Shown here piece by piece: positions 10,201 through 16,828 of a stretch of DNA of 64,000 nt. The notes under the pieces were generated by a model. That model did no database searches, had not been told where the DNA came from, and saw only the letters and a list, made by a program, of their open reading frames with translations. Both the position numbers and the translations under genes were made by a program. The number at the start of each line of letters is the position of its first letter. Within the stretch, counting starts at the first letter, position 1. This stretch comes from Myxococcota bacterium (GTDB lineage: Bacteria > Myxococcota_A > UBA9160 > UBA6930). The stretch is taken from contig JANQOX010000002.1 of assembly GCA_028285625.1 (NCBI GenBank), positions 62,001-126,000 of the forward strand, written 5' to 3'.

Positions 10201-10350
10201 GTAGAAGACGTACTCGTCGTCGGCCGGCCGCTGTTCGACCGACCGCGCGAAGGTCTTGTCCCGCCGCCAGCGGTCGAGCACGCCGCGTTCGAGGTCGGGA
10301 TAGCTCGGCTGGGCGGGTACCTGCGGGTAGGGCGACGAGTCGCGGGCCAT
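7210..10350 (-). CDS. ileS: Isoleucyl-tRNA synthetase, long (type 2-like) form
   Basis: This class I synthetase charges tRNA-Ile. The HIGH signature is HFGH at residues 61-64 (PFANGLPHFGH) and the KMSKS signature is KLSKR near residue 605. The GTIQGSEL and editing-domain blocks and the C-terminal anticodon domain are present. At 1046 residues it is longer than the roughly 940-residue type 1 enzyme and resembles the eukaryote-like type 2 form, known in some bacteria for natural mupirocin resistance. ATG at 10350 is chosen because the conserved YPDLERGVLDRW block follows closely; no strong ribosome site is seen. It is the first gene of the PQQ operon, an unusual arrangement. Confidence 0.96.
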   Translation of the reverse strand: MARDSSPYPQVPAQPSYPDLERGVLDRWRRDKTFARSVEQRPADDEYVFYDGPPFANGLPHFGHILTGYVKDIVPRYQTMRGRRVERRFGWDCHGLPAEMEAEKQLGVSGRVAIQEYGIDRFNDHCRRSVLRYTEEWQETVTRAARWVDFKNDYKTMDVSYMESVIWAFKQLWDKGLLYEGRRVLPYSWAAETPLSNFETRQDDSYRERQDPAVTVRFRLRAEGGEPPTDLLAWTTTPWTLPSNLALAVGPELEYVVLEKDGRRQVLGAACAAKYEAELGDHERVGTIQGSELVGRPYEPLFPYFSDTENAFRVLGGDFVDVEEGTGVVHLAPGFGEDDMALCEAAGIPLVVPVDEKGRFTGEVPDFEGKLVFDANTPIVRVLRERGALVRHESYVHNYPHCWRTDEPLIYRAMNSWYVRVSSFRERMVELNQQIDWIPGHVRDGLFGKWLEGARDWSISRNRFWGTPIPVWKSDDPAFPRIDVYGSLDDLEEDFGIRPTDLHRPEIDSFVRPNPDDPSGKSMMRRIPDVLDVWFDSGSMPYAQVHYPFENREWFDKHFPADFIVEYVAQTRGWFYTMHVLGTALFDRPPFKTCMCHGVVVDAEGKKLSKRLRNYPEPTVVFEDQGSDALRWYLVSSQVLRGGDLKVEKDGRAIADVVRSVLNPVWSAWYFFSLYANADGSEATRTTEGHGVLDRYVLAKTRELVERATAAMDVYDLAGACQAVVDYVDALNNWYIRRSRPRFWKAERDADKQAGYDTLWTALETLCRVAAPLLPMLTDEIHRGLTGGDSVHLADWPDADALPEDAELVADMDRVRDVCSTSFAMRRAEQVRVRQPLRSLTVAGAGALRLEPFLALIADEANVKEVKLSPEIDEFASFRLQVNARAAGPRLGPDMKKVLAAAKQGQWKRTDQGLEVAGHRLEEDEYELKLVPKGDVACAALPSGDLVAVLDFSLDDALRNEGIARDVVRVVQQARRDADLAVSDRIALSLTLPDAWRAAVEAHRDHVCEQTLAASLDLGGNAPPGATRSEARVGDEVVSVALEKTG

Positions 10351-10381
10351 GGCGCCAAGGGATAGCCGCTCGCGGGGGGCG

Positions 10382-10403
10382 TCGCCGCCGTGCCCGGCGG
10401 CGA
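10382..10403 (-). promoter_or_regulatory. Hairpin in the ileS leader
   Basis: A perfect 8-base inverted repeat (TCGCCGCC / GGCGGCGA) with a six-base loop lies 32-53 bases upstream of the ileS start in the untranslated leader. There is no U tract on the minus strand, so it is not a standard terminator. It could stabilise the mRNA or be a chance fold in GC-rich DNA. No T-box consensus was recognised. Confidence 0.25.
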
Positions 10404-10538
10404 GACCCCTTTCGTGGCGGCACCTTGCGCGCGCCCGCGACGGCCGGGATCCTCGCCACCGCTGCGCGCAGGACCCGCGTGCAGCCGGTCTGGCGGCCCG
10501 CCCGGCCGCTGGCTGGGCCCCACGGGGACGACCACCGC

Positions 10539-11441
10539 ATGGACTCGACGCGCGCCCGCGCCGACCGCCTCCTGGCCGCGCGGCCGTTCGCGCAGCTCGA
10601 TCTGCGCGAGATCGCACCGATCCCCGGCGCGTCGGTCCACAGCGGCGGCGCCTTCTTCGCCACCGCGGCCGACGGGCGCCGCTACAAGCTGCGCGAATGC
10701 AGCCACCGCCTGCGTGCCCTGGCCATCGCGCGCTGGGTGCGGTTGCTGCCGTCCGTGTTTCCGAAGCTCGTCGGGCGAGAGGGCCGGCTGCTGCTGCTCG
10801 AGAGGCTCGACGACTTTCGGCCCATGACCCGAACCGAGCTGCTGGCGCACGCCGACGACCTCGGACGCATCGGGGCGCGGGTGCATGGGGCGAGCCCCAG
10901 CGGCCTTTCGGGCGCGATCGGCCGGCGTGCGGCCGCGCTGCGCTTCGACGCGCGGTTTCGCTCGGACCTGCGCGCGATCGCCGCGACGGGGCTCGTGGAT
11001 GCGCCCACCCACGCGCGCGCTCTCGCCAAGTACCAAGCGCATCACGGCCGGTTCGGCATGCCGGTCGCCCTCGAGCTGGACGACCTGCACAAGGGCAACT
11101 GGATGCTGCGCGAGTCCGACGGCGCCATGCGCTACGTGGACGAAGAGGGCGTGGGGCTGCGGCCCAAGGGCACCGGGCTCGCCAGTCTGCTCAAGACCGT
11201 GACGCGCACCAACCCCTGGTACCGCTACAAGCTGGGCTACTCGGAGTACGCCGACGCAGAGTTCCTGAGCTGGCCGTACACCGAATACCTGCTGCTCATC
11301 GATACCGTGCGCCGGGTCGCCCACAAGGCCCGCACCGAAGCGCGCGAGGAGAAGCTGCCCGACGAGGTGGCGCACCTGCGCGCCATGGCGGCGACCCCCG
11401 AGCTGGCCCTGGACTGGCGCTTCCCGAAGGGTGACACCTAG
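10539..11441 (+). CDS. Protein kinase/aminoglycoside phosphotransferase-like protein
   Basis: The 300-residue protein shows a degenerate kinase-like catalytic core: ELDDLHKGNWM (compare HxDxxxxN) near residue 178-188 and a YVDEEGVG segment that resembles the metal-binding DFG loop. An N-terminal glycine-rich strand followed by YKLREC suggests an ATP lysine. It is likely a small-molecule or sugar kinase of the APH/choline kinase clan; substrate unknown. ATG at 10539 is the best start, since the reading frame before it is arginine-rich shadow sequence. It diverges from ileS and is followed by a convergent small gene. Confidence 0.7.
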   Translation: MDSTRARADRLLAARPFAQLDLREIAPIPGASVHSGGAFFATAADGRRYKLRECSHRLRALAIARWVRLLPSVFPKLVGREGRLLLLERLDDFRPMTRTELLAHADDLGRIGARVHGASPSGLSGAIGRRAAALRFDARFRSDLRAIAATGLVDAPTHARALAKYQAHHGRFGMPVALELDDLHKGNWMLRESDGAMRYVDEEGVGLRPKGTGLASLLKTVTRTNPWYRYKLGYSEYADAEFLSWPYTEYLLLIDTVRRVAHKARTEAREEKLPDEVAHLRAMAATPELALDWRFPKGDT

Positions 11442-11516
11442 AAGCGTCCACCCGATCCGCCGCGCGGACCGCCCAAGCCACGAGCGAAGCAGCCTGCGCC
11501 AAGGGCCCCGAACCGG

Positions 11517-11870
11517 CTACCGCCGGGCCGGCCCCCGGTCCCGCTTGCCCGCCGGCTTGTTGGTCAGCTCGAGCGCCTTCTCGACCACCGCTCGCGTCGC
11601 CGCTTCGGCACTCTCGTAGGTCTCGTCATCGAGCAGCCGCCGCGCCTCGAGAAAACGCGCCTGCGAGAACGAACTGGGCACGCGCGGCCGCAGCGCGAAG
11701 ACGCGTGCCATGTTCACGTCGGCTGCACGCGCTTCGCCCGTAGCGCCCTTCTGGGCCTCGCCGCCGGCGCTCTTGGCGGCCTCTTCGCCGTCGCCCTTGG
11801 CCTTCGCGCTTTTCGCCTTGCCAGCTGCCTTGCTCGGGGCCTTCTTCTTCGCGGTCTTGCGTGCAGCCAT
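11517..11870 (-). CDS. Small basic protein with Lys/Ala-rich N-terminus, unknown function
   Basis: The 117-residue product has a first 50 residues made almost only of Lys, Ala, Gly, Ser and Glu, like histone H1 tails, then a short helical segment (FSQARFLEARRLLDDETYESAEAATRAVVEKALEL is split across this helix pair, residues about 70-105) and a basic tail. Nucleic-acid binding is possible but not shown. ATG at 11870 is the only good start. It is convergent with the kinase-like gene and diverges from the cyclase gene 51 bases away. I do not recognise a named family. Confidence 0.55.
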   Translation of the reverse strand: MAARKTAKKKAPSKAAGKAKSAKAKGDGEEAAKSAGGEAQKGATGEARAADVNMARVFALRPRVPSSFSQARFLEARRLLDDETYESAEAATRAVVEKALELTNKPAGKRDRGPARR

Positions 11871-11921
11871 GGCGCGGAGGCTAGCCGTGATAGAGTCGCT
11901 CCGCCGGAGGAGGGCACGACG

Positions 11922-12914
11922 ATGAGGACGCTTGGCGGGGTGATTCTGGGCCTGGGCCTGGCCCTGGTTGCAACGGGTGCGGTGGCCGAGCCCGGCAAGC
12001 TCCACAACTGGGGCCGCTGGGGTGCCGGCGACGAGCGCGGTGCCGCGAACCTGCTCACGCCCGAGGCGCTGGTCCACGCGGCGGGTCTCATCCAGAAAGG
12101 CAAGACCTTCAGTCTCGCCATTCCCATCGACATGAACGGGCCGGTCTTTCCCGGCCGTCTCAACCCGCACCACACCATGACGGTCACCGGTGCCGACTAC
12201 CATTCGGGTGGCGACGGCCTGTCGATCGGTCGCCTCAAGTTCGCCGACGACTACATCTACATGGCGCTCCAGGGTTCGACCCAGTGGGACGGACTCTCTC
12301 ATGGCTGGTACGACGACGAGCTCTACAACGGCGTGCCCGAGTCCGCGATCCGCAGCGCGCCCATGGCCGGCGGCGCGACCAAGCTCGGCATCGAGAACGT
12401 GAAGGACTCGCTGGTGGGGCGCGGCGTGCTGGTGGACGTGCTGCGCCACAAGGGCGGCACGCTCGCGCCCGGGGTCGCCATCACCCGGGCCGACGTCGAG
12501 GCCGCGCTGGCCGCCCAGGGCACCGAGATCCGCCCCGGCGACATCGTCGTCTTCCGGACCGGCTGGGTGCCCGGCTTCTATGCGCTCGCCGACCCCGTCG
12601 AGCGCACCCGTTACCTGCTCGCGCCGCAGACCGGCCTCGACGAAGACCTGGCCCCCTGGATCCACGAGAAGAAGATCACCGCCGTGGCTGCAGACAACGT
12701 GGGCCTCGAGGTGTTCCCGCCCCCGGAAGGCTCGGTCGGCCTGCACGGCGCGCTGCTGCGCGACCAGGGCGTCTACATCGGCGAGATCTGGTGGCTCGAA
12801 GAGCTGGCCGCCGACTGCGCCGAAGACGGGCGCTACGAGTTCTTCCTGGCGGCCCAGCCGCTTCACATCCCCGGGGCCGTGGGCTCGCCGCTGAACCCCT
12901 TGGCCATCAAGTAG
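11922..12914 (+). CDS. Exported cyclase family protein (kynurenine formamidase-like)
   Basis: A clear signal peptide (residues 1-22, ending AVAEP) precedes a PF04199-type cyclase/hydrolase fold. Metal-binding elements of the family are altered but recognisable in the STQWDGLSH segment near residue 125, with supporting DGLSIG and GDIVVFRTGW blocks. Family members hydrolyse formamides or cyclise polyketides; the substrate here is unknown and a periplasmic location is predicted. The following zinc dehydrogenase gene starts nine bases downstream on the same strand, so the pair may work in one catabolic pathway. Confidence 0.8.
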   Translation: MRTLGGVILGLGLALVATGAVAEPGKLHNWGRWGAGDERGAANLLTPEALVHAAGLIQKGKTFSLAIPIDMNGPVFPGRLNPHHTMTVTGADYHSGGDGLSIGRLKFADDYIYMALQGSTQWDGLSHGWYDDELYNGVPESAIRSAPMAGGATKLGIENVKDSLVGRGVLVDVLRHKGGTLAPGVAITRADVEAALAAQGTEIRPGDIVVFRTGWVPGFYALADPVERTRYLLAPQTGLDEDLAPWIHEKKITAVAADNVGLEVFPPPEGSVGLHGALLRDQGVYIGEIWWLEELAADCAEDGRYEFFLAAQPLHIPGAVGSPLNPLAIK

Positions 12915-12923
12915 GAATCCGCC

Positions 12924-13958
12924 GTGCGTGCAGCCGTGATGCGCGACAAGCGCATCCTCGTCGACACCCTACCCGATCTCGAGCCGCAGAGTGCGCAGGT
13001 GCTGGTCAAGACGTTGGCTTGCGGCATCTGCGGTTCCGATCTCCACGCGCTGCTCCACGCCGACAAGATGATGGAACTCGCCGAGGCGTCGGGAATGCCT
13101 CGCACCATGGACACCTCGCGGGACGTGGTGATGGGCCACGAGTTCTGTGCGGAGATCCTCGACTTCGGGCCGCACACCGCGAAGAACCTGAAGCCGGGCG
13201 ATCGCGTCTGCTCCATGCCGATCGTGCTGCATGCCGCCGGCTTCGGGGCCGTGGGCTACTCGAACGACTTTCCGGGCGGATATGCCGAGCAGATGCTGCT
13301 CACCGAGGGGTTCCTGCTCAAGGTGCCCGACGACGTGCCCACCGAGGCAGCCGCACTGACCGAACCGATGGCCGTGGGCATCCACGCCGTGGCGAAGGCC
13401 CAGCGCGAGGCCGGCGAAGGTGGCGTGGTCGTGGGCTGCGGCCCGGTCGGGCTCGCGGTCATCGCGGGTCTGCGGCTGCAGGGCGGCGAGCCCATCGTGG
13501 CCTCGGACTTCTCTCCCCGCCGGCGGGCCCTGGCCGAGGCGATGGGCGCGCACGTCACGGTCGACCCGGCGGCCACCCCGGTGATGGAGGCCTGGCGCAA
13601 GGCCGCCGGGGCCAAGCCCGCCACGGTCTTCGAGTGTGTCGGCGTGCCCGGCATGCTCGACCAGATCGTGCTCGAGGCGCCGCCGCAGTCGCGCATCGTG
13701 GTGGCGGGTGTGTGCATGGAGGAGGACCGCATCCGCCCCATGCTGGCCATCAACAAGGAACTGAACCTGCAGTTCGTGCTCGGCTACACGCCAGAAGAGT
13801 TCGCCGGGACGCTGCGCTCGATCGCCGAGGGCGAGATCGACGTGGGGCCGCTGATCACCGGGCGCGTGACGCTCGAGGGCGTGGCCGGTGCCTTCGATGA
13901 CCTCTCGCGGCCCGACGACCACGCGAAGATCCTGGTGGAGCCCTGGCGCACGGCGTAG
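12924..13958 (+). CDS. Zinc-dependent medium-chain dehydrogenase (MDR family)
   Basis: The 344-residue protein has the catalytic-zinc signature GICGSDLH near residues 33-40 and GHEFCAEI near residue 72, then a Rossmann domain with GCGPVGLAV. It should oxidise an alcohol or reduce a carbonyl using NAD(P). The loop that normally holds four structural-zinc cysteines is replaced by a Cys-poor SMPIVLHAAGF segment, so the structural zinc is missing, as in some MDR subfamilies. Start is GTG at 12924, ten bases after the cyclase stop, suggesting an operon. Confidence 0.85.
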   Translation: MRAAVMRDKRILVDTLPDLEPQSAQVLVKTLACGICGSDLHALLHADKMMELAEASGMPRTMDTSRDVVMGHEFCAEILDFGPHTAKNLKPGDRVCSMPIVLHAAGFGAVGYSNDFPGGYAEQMLLTEGFLLKVPDDVPTEAAALTEPMAVGIHAVAKAQREAGEGGVVVGCGPVGLAVIAGLRLQGGEPIVASDFSPRRRALAEAMGAHVTVDPAATPVMEAWRKAAGAKPATVFECVGVPGMLDQIVLEAPPQSRIVVAGVCMEEDRIRPMLAINKELNLQFVLGYTPEEFAGTLRSIAEGEIDVGPLITGRVTLEGVAGAFDDLSRPDDHAKILVEPWRTA

Positions 13959-13992
13959 GCCCCAGCCGACGGGGGAAGGCTACCCTCTCCGT

Positions 13993-14397
13993 GTGTCCGA
14001 CCTGGTCTTCTACGACGGCACCTGCGGGTTCTGCCATCGCAGCGTGCGGTTCCTGGTGGCTCGCGACGCGAGCGGCGAGGCCTTTCGGTTTGCGCCGCTG
14101 GAGGGCGAGACCCTGCGCGCGCGCCTGTCCGAAGAAGAGCGTCTCGCCCTGCCGGACAGCCTGGCGGTGATGACGGAAGACGGGCGGCTCCTCACGCGCT
14201 CGGCCGCCATGGTGCACGTGCTGCGCGCCCTGGGCGGTGCGTGGGCAGGGTGCGCCCGCCTGCTGGAGGCGGTCCCCGAATCCCTGCGCGATCGCGCCTA
14301 CGATGCCTTCGCGCGTCACCGCAAGCGGCTGTTCCCGTCTCCGGAAGAGAGCTGTCCGGTTCCCGCCGCCGGGATCCGCGCGCGCTTCGACCCCTGA
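13993..14397 (+). CDS. DCC family thiol-disulfide oxidoreductase-like protein (DUF393)
   Basis: The 134-residue protein starts VSDLVFYDGTCGFCHRSVRF, so the DUF393 motif with a CGFC thiol pair is at residues 10-13 or so. The rest fits the family, whose name DCC refers to the conserved Asp and two Cys. Redox activity is presumed from the CxxC pair; substrates are not known. GTG at 13993 is preceded by GGGGGAAGG. The mutM start follows six bases after its stop, so the two are co-transcribed. Confidence 0.85.
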   Translation: MSDLVFYDGTCGFCHRSVRFLVARDASGEAFRFAPLEGETLRARLSEEERLALPDSLAVMTEDGRLLTRSAAMVHVLRALGGAWAGCARLLEAVPESLRDRAYDAFARHRKRLFPSPEESCPVPAAGIRARFDP

Positions 14398-14403
14398 GCC
14401 GCC

Positions 14404-15279
14404 GTGCCCGAGCTTCCCGAAGTCGAGGTGACGCGGCGCCGGATCGCGCCGGCAATGGTCGGCCGCACCGTGCGCAGCGTCCGGACCACGGCCAACAGCT
14501 ACTTCTTCGTGACGCCCCCGGGTCGGCTCCGTGCCCGGCTGGCCGGCCGTCGCCTGGCGGGTCTCACACGCAGCGGCAAGTACCTGCTGGCCCACACCGA
14601 GGACGGCAGCCGCCTGCTCTTGCACCTGGGCATGACGGGGCAGCTCTTCTCGAGCGATGCCACCAGCCCACGGCTGCTGTCGGCCACCGCGCGTGCGGCG
14701 CTCGAGCCCGACGCGCAGCTCGACTTTCGGCCCGACCGGCACACGCACCTACGGCTGGCCTTCGACGACGGCGGCCCCGAGGTCTACCTGCGCGACGTCC
14801 GGAAGTTCGGCAAGGTGCAGTGGCTCGCACCGGGCGAGCCCTGTGAGCGGCTCGATCGCCTCGGTACCGACGCGCTCGAGGTGACCGGGTCCCATCTCTT
14901 CGAAGCGTCTCGGGGGCGCAAGGTGGCCGTGAAGAGCTTTCTCCTGGATCAATCGGTGGTGGCGGGCACCGGCAACATCTACGCCGACGAAGCCCTCTTC
15001 CATGCCGGCGTGCGCCCCACCCGCGCGGCGGGACGCGTGCCGCGCCGGTCGTACGAGGCCATTGCCGACGCCACGAAGCGCGTGATGTTGCGCTCCATCG
15101 AGACCGGCGGATCGAGCATCAGCGACTACGTGGCGCCCGATGGCAGCGATGGGGGCTACCAGGACGAGCGCCGGGTCTACGCGCGCACCGGTTCGCCATG
15201 CCGCGCCTGCGGCACCGCGATCCGGCGCAAGGTGATCGGGCAGCGCAGTGCGCACTACTGCCCGGCGTGCCAGCGCTAG
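14404..15279 (+). CDS. mutM: Formamidopyrimidine-DNA glycosylase
   Basis: This bifunctional base-excision glycosylase and AP lyase removes 8-oxoguanine and formamidopyrimidines. The catalytic N-terminal proline and glutamate follow the start (PELPEVE), the conserved lysine is in RSGKYLL, and the C-terminal zinc finger has CRACG...CPACQ. GTG at 14404 is the start, since the mature protein must begin with Pro. Length 291 is slightly above the usual 270. The NFACT gene begins two bases after its stop. Confidence 0.96.
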   Translation: MPELPEVEVTRRRIAPAMVGRTVRSVRTTANSYFFVTPPGRLRARLAGRRLAGLTRSGKYLLAHTEDGSRLLLHLGMTGQLFSSDATSPRLLSATARAALEPDAQLDFRPDRHTHLRLAFDDGGPEVYLRDVRKFGKVQWLAPGEPCERLDRLGTDALEVTGSHLFEASRGRKVAVKSFLLDQSVVAGTGNIYADEALFHAGVRPTRAAGRVPRRSYEAIADATKRVMLRSIETGGSSISDYVAPDGSDGGYQDERRVYARTGSPCRACGTAIRRKVIGQRSAHYCPACQR

Positions 15280-15281
15280 CC

Positions 15282-16787
15282 ATGTTGTCCCTTCGCGAGA
15301 TCGAACGGGCCACGGCAGCCCTGCGCGAGACGCGGCTCGGCGCGCGCCTCGAGCGCGTCATGATGCCCGCCCCCGACGAGCTGGTGCTCGACTTCGGTGG
15401 GGGCGGCGAACACGCCGGTGGCGATCGGCTTCGGCTGCTGCTCTCGTGTCGGCCCGGCTTCGCCCGGATCGCCGCGTCGCCCGCGGGACGCAAGGCCTTG
15501 CCGACGCCACCGGCGCTCGCGCAATACCTGAAGGCCCACGTGCAGGGTGCGCGCCTGCGGGACGCACGCGTTCGCGGGGGCGACCGCCAGGCCGAGCTGC
15601 TGCTCGAGACCCGGGAGGCACGTTTCGCGCTGATGCTGTCGATCCTGGGGCCGCGCTCGAACCTCTACCTGCTCGACGGGCGCGACCACCTGCTGGTGGC
15701 CGCTCGGCCCCTCGGCGAGACCCGCCGAGACCTGCGAGCGGGCGCACCCTTCGTCGACCCCGAGGGTCGCCCGCCTTCCGAGGGCGAAGACCGGTTCGCC
15801 TCGCTCGAGGGCGAGGCGCTGCTGCGGGGGATCGAGGCCGCCTATGCCGGCGCCGAGGCCCACGCCGACGACGGCCAGCTTCGCCGGCGCATGACCAAGG
15901 CCCTGGGCAAGGCGCTCGGCGCCGTGGACAAGAAGACGGCGCGCCTGCGCAAGGACGCCGAGGCCGGTGCGAAGGCGCCGCAGCTCGAGCGGATGGGCGA
16001 GCTGCTGAAGGGCAGTCTCGACAAGGTGGGCCGGGCCGCGACGTCGGTGGAGACGGTCGACTTCGAGAGCGGCGAGCCCGTCACCATCCTGCTCGACCCC
16101 AAGAAGAGCGCCGCAGAGAATCTCGAGGACTACTTTCGCCGCGCCCGAAAGGCGGTTCGCAAGGAGCAGAAGGCCGAGGCCGAGATCGGCGCGCAGTCGG
16201 CGAGGCGCGAAGAGCTCGAAGCGCTCGGGCGCGACCTCGAGGCGGCCGAGTCCACCGACGACCTGCGCGCCCTGGCCGAGACGCCGGCATTCGAACGTCT
16301 GCTGGGCCGCTTCGCCCCCGCACCGGCCGAACCCGCCGCAGGGGGTGCCGCCAAGAAGGTCTGGAAGGTCGGCAAGCGCGAGCTGCCCACCCGGCTCGTG
16401 CCGAAGCGATACGCCACCGAGTCGGGCCTGGAAGTCTGGGTGGGAAAGAACGACCAGGGCAACGACATCCTCACCACCCGGCTGGCGCGGGGACGCGACC
16501 TGTTCTTCCACCTCGAGGGCAACCCTGGGAGCCACGTGGTGCTGCGGGTGGAGGGCAAGGGCGAGCCTCCCCAGTCGGCGGTGCTCGAGGCGGCGGAACT
16601 CTCGGTGCACTTCTCGAAGGCGCGCACCGCGACGCGCGCCAGCGTGCACGTGGCCGCCATTCGAGACATCTCGAAGCCGCGCGACGCCAAGCCGGGGCTC
16701 GTCTACGTGCACCGCGGCCGCACGATTCAGCTGCGTCGCAGCGCGGACCGGCTCAAGCGAACGCTCGAGGCGCGCATCGACGACTAG
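15282..16787 (+). CDS. NFACT family protein (RqcH/NEMF-like)
   Basis: The 501-residue protein has the N-terminal NFACT-N fold, a central coiled-coil-rich region (RRRMTKALGKALGAVDKKTARLRKD is within residues about 200-225, and a second Glu/Arg helix at about 285-330) and a C-terminal NFACT-R RNA-binding domain (GLEVWVGKNDQGNDILTTR, then LFFHLEG.PGSHVVLR). RqcH adds alanine tails to peptides on stalled 50S ribosomes; this is probably the same role. ATG at 15282 is used. It is the last gene of the DCC-mutM-NFACT run. Confidence 0.9.
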   Translation: MLSLREIERATAALRETRLGARLERVMMPAPDELVLDFGGGGEHAGGDRLRLLLSCRPGFARIAASPAGRKALPTPPALAQYLKAHVQGARLRDARVRGGDRQAELLLETREARFALMLSILGPRSNLYLLDGRDHLLVAARPLGETRRDLRAGAPFVDPEGRPPSEGEDRFASLEGEALLRGIEAAYAGAEAHADDGQLRRRMTKALGKALGAVDKKTARLRKDAEAGAKAPQLERMGELLKGSLDKVGRAATSVETVDFESGEPVTILLDPKKSAAENLEDYFRRARKAVRKEQKAEAEIGAQSARREELEALGRDLEAAESTDDLRALAETPAFERLLGRFAPAPAEPAAGGAAKKVWKVGKRELPTRLVPKRYATESGLEVWVGKNDQGNDILTTRLARGRDLFFHLEGNPGSHVVLRVEGKGEPPQSAVLEAAELSVHFSKARTATRASVHVAAIRDISKPRDAKPGLVYVHRGRTIQLRRSADRLKRTLEARIDD

Positions 16788-16828
16788 CCGAGCTCGCGGC
16801 GCTCGCGCACCGGCGCGCTCCCCGGGTG

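Noticed and set aside
6314..10663. 1449-residue minus-strand frame
   Set aside because: Only its last 299 codons are PqqB. The rest is an out-of-frame reading of ileS.
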